From NCBI GenBank assembly GCA_023248035.1, contig JAHFFJ010000009.1, forward strand, positions 1-35,057: a stretch of 35,057 nt of DNA, written 5' to 3'. Shown here in pieces: positions 32,758 through 35,057 of the stretch. A program made the translations under genes and the position numbers. This DNA comes from Microcaldota archaeon (GTDB lineage Archaea; Micrarchaeota; Micrarchaeia; Anstonellales; Bilamarchaeaceae). The notes beneath the pieces are model-generated. The model saw only the letters and a list, made by a program, of their open reading frames with translations, made no database searches and had not been told where the DNA came from. Position 1 is the stretch's first letter. Each line of letters opens with the position of its first letter.

Positions 32758-32785
32758 TTTGACGGTCGGTTTTCGATCCGTCAAA
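32758..32785. promoter_or_regulatory. GC-containing hairpin upstream of the topA repeats
   Basis: TTTGACGG (32758-32765) pairs with CCGTCAAA (32778-32785), with an inner TCG/CGA pair around a GTTTT loop. It lies between the probable topA TATA element (TATTTATTTATT on the minus strand, about 32820-32833) and the 33-bp repeats, near the predicted transcript start. It may be a protein-binding site or the first hairpin of the leader. Confidence 0.5.
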
Positions 32786-32873
32786 TTGTTTTATTGAATC
32801 CTGATGGTGAGTTAAAAGTTAATAAATAAATAGCTAACTAAGACAATAAACAATTACATGCCCACACTCGAAT

Positions 32874-33000
32874 GAGGTTGTGTATGTTTTCCGATTTTGT
32901 TTTTTCGTGTTGTATTTTTTGTCTGTTTTTCTGTCGTAGATTTGTGTTTTTTCTGTGGTTGTTCTATTTGTGTTTTTTATTCGGATTTGTCGGAAAGTGT
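32874..33000. other. Long G/T-rich (A/C-rich on minus) tract
   Basis: The 411-base gap 32611-33021 holds the topA leader (left) and this tract (right). For about 125 bases the + strand is nearly all T and G, so the minus-strand RNA downstream of the permease stop is A/C-rich and unstructured. A 60-codon Lys/Thr-rich minus-strand ORF here is a by-product of that composition. Confidence 0.5.
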
Positions 33001-33021
33001 AGAAAATGAGTTTCAAGCACT

Positions 33022-34245
33022 TTAATCATACCTTAATGCCTCAATCGGGTCCATTTTTGCAGCCCTAAAAGCAGGAATAAGGCCGGCTGCAAACCCAGTA
33101 CCCAACGAGAAGAGGAATACAAATGCAACTATGCGTAAACGGAGGAAAACCGGAACGCCAAGGAAGTTCTGGAGGATTTCGAGTATTATGAATCCTATGA
33201 TTAGACCGATAAGACCCCCAGCAAAACCAATAATAGCACTTTCTATGAGGAAGATTTTTAGGATATCATTGCCAGTCCCTCCAATTGATTTTATTATGCC
33301 GATTTCTTTTATACGTTCAAGAACATTCATGAACATTGTATTGGAAATTCCAATTGCACCAACTACAGAAGCAATAAGTGCAACTGCACCAAGCACTAGT
33401 TGGGAGGCAAAGAGTATTCCACCCACAGTTTCCATAATCTGTTCAGATGTAATAACCGAGAAATCCAGATCATCAGCACGCACATGATGATTTGAAGCGA
33501 GCTTGCGTTCAATTGAATTTTTTATCTGGTTGGCTTCAAAGCCAGATTTAATTTTAACGCTTATATAGCCAACTTCATTTTCCACAATCTGACCTGCAAA
33601 AACTTTTTTCCCATCATCAAAAGGTATGTAGATCGCTTTATCATCAGTAGAGGAAAGGGAACTTCCAATACGTTCAAGAACGCCCACAACGCGATAATTT
33701 TTCTGATTTATCATAATCACGCTTCCAACCTGAACCTTGTCTTTCCCAAAAAGGTCGGTAGTAGCATCGGCTGCAAAAACTGCGACATTATGTTCGCCTT
33801 CTTTATAGAGGCGACCACTTTCTATTTTAAGATAATCCGGAAGCTGCTCGAAAGATTCGCGATCAGAAGAGTAGACTGTTGCTGTAATATTTTTTGCCTT
33901 GAAAGAAAGACTTGCCCGGCCAAAATTAGAACGGGAAACACTATCCACACCCGGTATACCCAGGATATCAGTAACATCTTCCTCGAAAAGCTTGCCACTT
34001 GTAGGCGGTCTTGCAAAACTTAGGCTAAATGCCTGGCTGGATGATGAAACTGGAAAAATTATCAGGGTGTCAGAACCAAAACTCGATAGTTGAGTGTTAA
34101 TGTCTTTCTGGAATCCTTCACTAACTGAGAGTATAACAACAAGAGCGATTACACCTATAACCATTCCGGTTATAGTAAGCCAGCTTCTTAGGCTGCGGAT
34201 GGAAAGGCTTTTTACAGAATACAAAAATGCCTCGTCAAGTTTCAT
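33022..34245 (-). CDS. MacB/FtsX-like ABC transporter permease
   Basis: About 407 residues. One N-terminal membrane segment (SWLTITGMVIGVIALVVILSV) precedes a large extracytoplasmic MacB-type domain (about 45-265; FGSDTLIIFPVSS, DVTDILGIPGVDSVSRSN), then the three-helix FtsX domain (LVLGAVALIASVVGAIGISNT, FLIESAIIGFAGGLIGLIIGF, and a final helix) ending in AAKMDPIEALRYD. Such permeases do not carry substrates through the membrane in the usual way but couple ATPase movement to envelope proteins, lipoproteins or peptides. ATG 34245 has GGTGA upstream; a GTG at 34263 overlapping the previous stop is an alternative. A related partial permease lies directly upstream; the pair may form a heterodimer. 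No ATPase gene is in view. Confidence 0.9.
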   Translation of the reverse strand: MKLDEAFLYSVKSLSIRSLRSWLTITGMVIGVIALVVILSVSEGFQKDINTQLSSFGSDTLIIFPVSSSSQAFSLSFARPPTSGKLFEEDVTDILGIPGVDSVSRSNFGRASLSFKAKNITATVYSSDRESFEQLPDYLKIESGRLYKEGEHNVAVFAADATTDLFGKDKVQVGSVIMINQKNYRVVGVLERIGSSLSSTDDKAIYIPFDDGKKVFAGQIVENEVGYISVKIKSGFEANQIKNSIERKLASNHHVRADDLDFSVITSEQIMETVGGILFASQLVLGAVALIASVVGAIGISNTMFMNVLERIKEIGIIKSIGGTGNDILKIFLIESAIIGFAGGLIGLIIGFIILEILQNFLGVPVFLRLRIVAFVFLFSLGTGFAAGLIPAFRAAKMDPIEALRYD

Positions 34246-34259
34246 TGTTGGTTCACCAT

Positions 34260-35057
34260 TCACTCATACCTCAGTGCTGTTATTGGATCTAGTTTTGCTG
34301 CACTCATTGCTGGAAAGGTTCCTGAAAGGACACCAATTAGGATTGAGAATATCATTGAACCCAGGATTACCATATTGTCAAATACGAATGTTATGTTGAT
34401 GAGGGTTATTAGTAAAAATCCCATAAATAGTGCAATTACTACTCCCAATATACCGCCTACGAAACCTATCAGGCTGCTTTCTATTAGGAAAATATCGCGT
34501 ATTTGGTGGGTGGTGGCACCAACTGCTTTTAAAGTCCCGATTTCTTTACGCCTCTCAAGTACGCTCATGAACATAGTGTTTGAGATCCCGATACCCCCAA
34601 CTATTAGAGATATGGAGGCTATTGCACCAAGGAATATAGTAAGAAGATCCAATATGCCACTAAACTGCTTGTTTATGAATGCAGGACTGATTACCCCAAA
34701 ATCTTCCTCATCTTTACTAACCCGATGAGAGGCTGCCATGATATCCTCGACTTCCTCGCTTACTTTTTCCAGATCGCTGCCCTCTTTAAGAGTGATGCGA
34801 ATGGCTGATATTTCTTTATCAAGAAGGCGGACGGAGAATATTTCATGACCGGAATCAAACGAAATGAATATCACACTATCCACCGGGCCGAAGGAATTTC
34901 CGGTTTCTTTAAGTATCCCAACCACACGATATTTTTTGCCATTTATTATTAGGTTGGAGGATGAAGTTAGTGGCTCATCAAAACTGGTTGCTACTTTTGA
35001 TCCAACCACTACACCAAACTGGTCGCTAGATTTTAGGAAACGACCACTTGCAACCTC
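34260..35057 (-). CDS. MacB/FtsX-like ABC transporter permease, 5' end outside the window
   Basis: The minus-strand frame stays open to the end of the window (its first visible residues are EVASGRFLKSSDQFGVVVGS), so the N-terminal part, with the first membrane helix, is missing. The visible 265 residues carry the end of the MacB periplasmic-type domain (KKYRVVGILKETGNSFGPVD) and the FtsX domain with ISLIVGGIGISNTMFMSVLE, FLIESSLIGFVGGILGVVIA and the terminal SAAKLDPITALRYE. It is closely related to the next permease; the two stop/start regions overlap or abut (34260-34263), so they form an operon. A MacB-like ATPase gene is expected further upstream. Confidence 0.9.
   Translation of the reverse strand, partial: EVASGRFLKSSDQFGVVVGSKVATSFDEPLTSSSNLIINGKKYRVVGILKETGNSFGPVDSVIFISFDSGHEIFSVRLLDKEISAIRITLKEGSDLEKVSEEVEDIMAASHRVSKDEEDFGVISPAFINKQFSGILDLLTIFLGAIASISLIVGGIGISNTMFMSVLERRKEIGTLKAVGATTHQIRDIFLIESSLIGFVGGILGVVIALFMGFLLITLINITFVFDNMVILGSMIFSILIGVLSGTFPAMSAAKLDPITALRYE

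Noticed and set aside
32834-33016. 60-codon minus-strand Lys/Thr/Arg-rich ORF
   Set aside because: Its composition follows from the A/C-rich strand; there is no SD sequence or well-placed TATA box and no protein-like pattern.

Overview
The window is archaeal. It carries both subunits of DNA topoisomerase VI, a Pno1/Dim2-type KH protein, transcription factor B, a TrmB-family regulator, an archaeal topoisomerase I and an archaeal-style phosphoglycerate kinase. Base composition is AT-rich. Many start codons lie 24-30 nt from a TTTAAA-like TATA box, so much of the transcription appears leaderless, and Shine-Dalgarno (SD) sequences appear mainly inside operons. I cannot fix the lineage. The many unknown secreted or giant proteins would fit a DPANN or other poorly sampled euryarchaeal lineage, but that is inference.

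Layout. 1-4.5 kb: an information-processing block on + (helical-repeat protein, KH protein, top6B, top6A) interrupted by a minus-strand receiver-domain protein. 4.5-13.1 kb: an accessory-looking locus of two large minus-strand genes, a secreted lipoprotein with a lysozyme/SLT-like domain and a 1601-residue single-pass membrane protein ending in a zinc ribbon. It is bracketed by direct copies of GC-rich structured modules (A and B), and a gene remnant lies between the modules at the left end. 13.1-19.8 kb: an AAA+ ATPase with a winged helix, a membrane-anchored phospholipase D-like protein, and a run of unrecognised genes including a convergent pair of paralogous TPR-like proteins. 19.9-25.5 kb: a TrmB regulator with a palindromic operator candidate, TFB, an SAH/MTA-type deaminase, two members of an unknown protein family, and a CorA-like transporter. 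25.5-28.5 kb: a NitT/TauT-type ABC importer (fused double permease plus ATPase), with the accessory domain usually fused to such ATPases encoded as a separate convergent gene. 28.6-32.8 kb: a third member of the unknown family, pgk overlapping topA, and a 33-bp tandem hairpin repeat in the topA leader. 33.0 kb to the end: two MacB/FtsX-like permeases, the second running off the window.

Points of most interest: the bracketed secreted-lysozyme/giant-protein locus; the two-module GC-rich repeat; a single palindromic TATA box midway between the corA-like and ABC permease start codons; the 33-bp hairpin repeats before topA; the operator between trmB and its divergent neighbour; the three-member unknown family; the stand-alone AAA-associated domain; and a short upstream ORF overlapping top6B. 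No tRNA, rRNA or CRISPR array was seen.
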